From the NCBI GenBank assembly GCA_028671895.1, contig CM053804.1:191001-255000 (forward strand): DNA of 64,000 nucleotides. The letters run 5' to 3'. Source of the stretch: Oenanthe sinensis (Eukaryota > Streptophyta > Magnoliopsida > Apiales > Apiaceae). The notes below the pieces were generated by a model, which had not been told where the DNA came from, made no database searches, and saw only the letters and a list, made by a program, of their open reading frames with translations. The position numbers were made by a program, and so were the translations under genes. Every line of letters begins with the position of its first letter. Within the stretch, counting starts at the first letter, position 1. Positions 63,493 to 64,000 of the stretch are shown here, piece by piece.

Positions 63493-64000
63493 TGTTGGGT
63501 TCCGAGGCATAAAACGCAGCGGATAAACGTAAATATAACGAAAATTTTCGGAACCCAAACGCAGGATCATGTATAAGAATTGACGGATTATGGTGATAAT
63601 CGAATCATACCTATTAAGATTTTGAATGCCACGAACTCAACGGAGATCCTTGCTATCACGATTTGTGTCTTCCTCTCGAAAGCACCTCTATGGTATCCAC
63701 ACGAGCACCTTCAAGAACGTCTCACGATCTTGAACACGGAACGGAAGTACTAGCCTCCTTTGATAGGTTTCGAATTCTCTCTGCCTCTTCCTATGCTGCC
63801 TCTTCTGCTAGGGTTTATACAAAACGTACAAGCCATTTAACCTATCATTATCTATTTATAATGATTGGTTAATGGGCCTTTTTAGCAAAAACCTAACCCA
63901 TGTAGGCATAGGATTAAATAATAAAACATGCTTCTATTATTTAATTAATAATTAAGTCACACTTAATTATTATTGGCAGAAATATAATTCTTCAAATTCG
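63493..64000 (-). repeat. 5' LTR of right element, partial
   Basis: The R-U5 part and some U3, reading toward CCCAACA at 63493 on the minus strand. It is almost identical to 541-1048 of the left LTR (about eight differences), but differs from the element's own 3' LTR at roughly 60 positions over the same 508 bp, most within 63493-63835. Confidence 0.92.
63809..63875 (-). promoter_or_regulatory. LTR core promoter of 5' LTR (drives the gag-pol)
   Basis: On the minus strand the telo-box lies at 63809-63816, TATAAATAG at 63852-63860, CCAAT and GGCCCA just upstream. An AT-rich inverted repeat with 11-bp arms lies at 63947-63971. As the 5' LTR this would start the genomic RNA, although its upstream part is outside the window. 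Confidence 0.55.

Larger units (their letters stand above)
61493..63610 (-). other. Candidate leader intron of right element
   Basis: On the minus strand a donor AATAG|GTATGATT lies at about 63615-63603 in U5, and an acceptor CATTGTAG ends at 61493, ten bases before the gag ATG. The donor word is also present in the left LTR (about 928-938) and the 3' LTR. Removal would delete the primer-binding site, GC-rich hairpins and all leader ATGs from a translated mRNA. Inferred from sequence words only. Confidence 0.3.
55949..64000 (-). mobile_element. Ty1/copia element with intact gag-pol, 5' LTR cut by window edge
   Basis: Minus-strand element. The 3' LTR is at 55949-57502, followed in the plus coordinate by the polypurine tract, gag-pol, a 2-kb leader, the primer-binding site at 63480-63491, and the first 508 bp seen of the 5' LTR. 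If the 5' LTR is also about 1.55 kb, the whole element is about 9.1 kb. The polyprotein frame is uninterrupted and all catalytic motifs are present, making it a candidate autonomous partner for the middle element. The two LTRs disagree strongly in their R-U5 part, which suggests recombination or conversion after insertion. Confidence 0.93.

Noticed and set aside
1..64000. Left LTR and right partial LTR as the two ends of one giant element
   Set aside because: They are in opposite orientation, so they cannot be an LTR pair of one insertion.

Overview
The window is repeat-only plant nuclear DNA. I see no host gene, tRNA or rRNA. Two things fill it: a head-to-tail satellite with a monomer of about 179-180 bp, and Ty1/copia LTR retrotransposons inserted in it. 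The monomer length, single orientation, higher-order repeat (HOR) structure and gene absence suggest a centromere or pericentromere of a flowering plant. I cannot name the species, and centromere function is inference.

Layout: (1) 1-1048, the 3' part of a plus-strand copia LTR cut by the window edge. (2) 1049-32849, satellite in several HOR domains: 180-bp monomers in irregular 5/6/9/13-mer blocks to about 11.1 kb, 1076-bp (6-mer) and 1794-bp (10-mer) HORs to 23.7 kb, a return of the first type to 25.5 kb, then about 1077/2152-bp HORs. (3) 32850-41590, a complete plus-strand copia insertion: two 1541-bp LTRs differing at only two bases, a 5-bp target-site duplication (ATATC), but a gag-pol riddled with stops, frameshifts and deletions. 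(4) 41591-55948, the same satellite array continuing. (5) 55949-64000, a minus-strand copia element running off the right edge: complete 3' LTR, uninterrupted gag-pol frame, a leader carrying GC-rich tandem hairpins, an initiator-Met primer-binding site, and the first 508 bp of the 5' LTR. Satellite totals about 46.2 kb, roughly 257 monomers.

The elements invite comparison. The middle one is dead by sequence but recently inserted by its LTRs, so it was probably mobilised in trans. The right one has an intact polyprotein but discordant LTRs, so it is probably a recombinant. All three satellite/LTR junctions fall at the same position of the monomer (within 1 bp), which suggests position-specific integration. 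The LTRs share a compact promoter (TATA box, TGGGCY site, telo-box), upstream AT-rich hairpins, and a possible leader intron running from U5 to just before the gag start.
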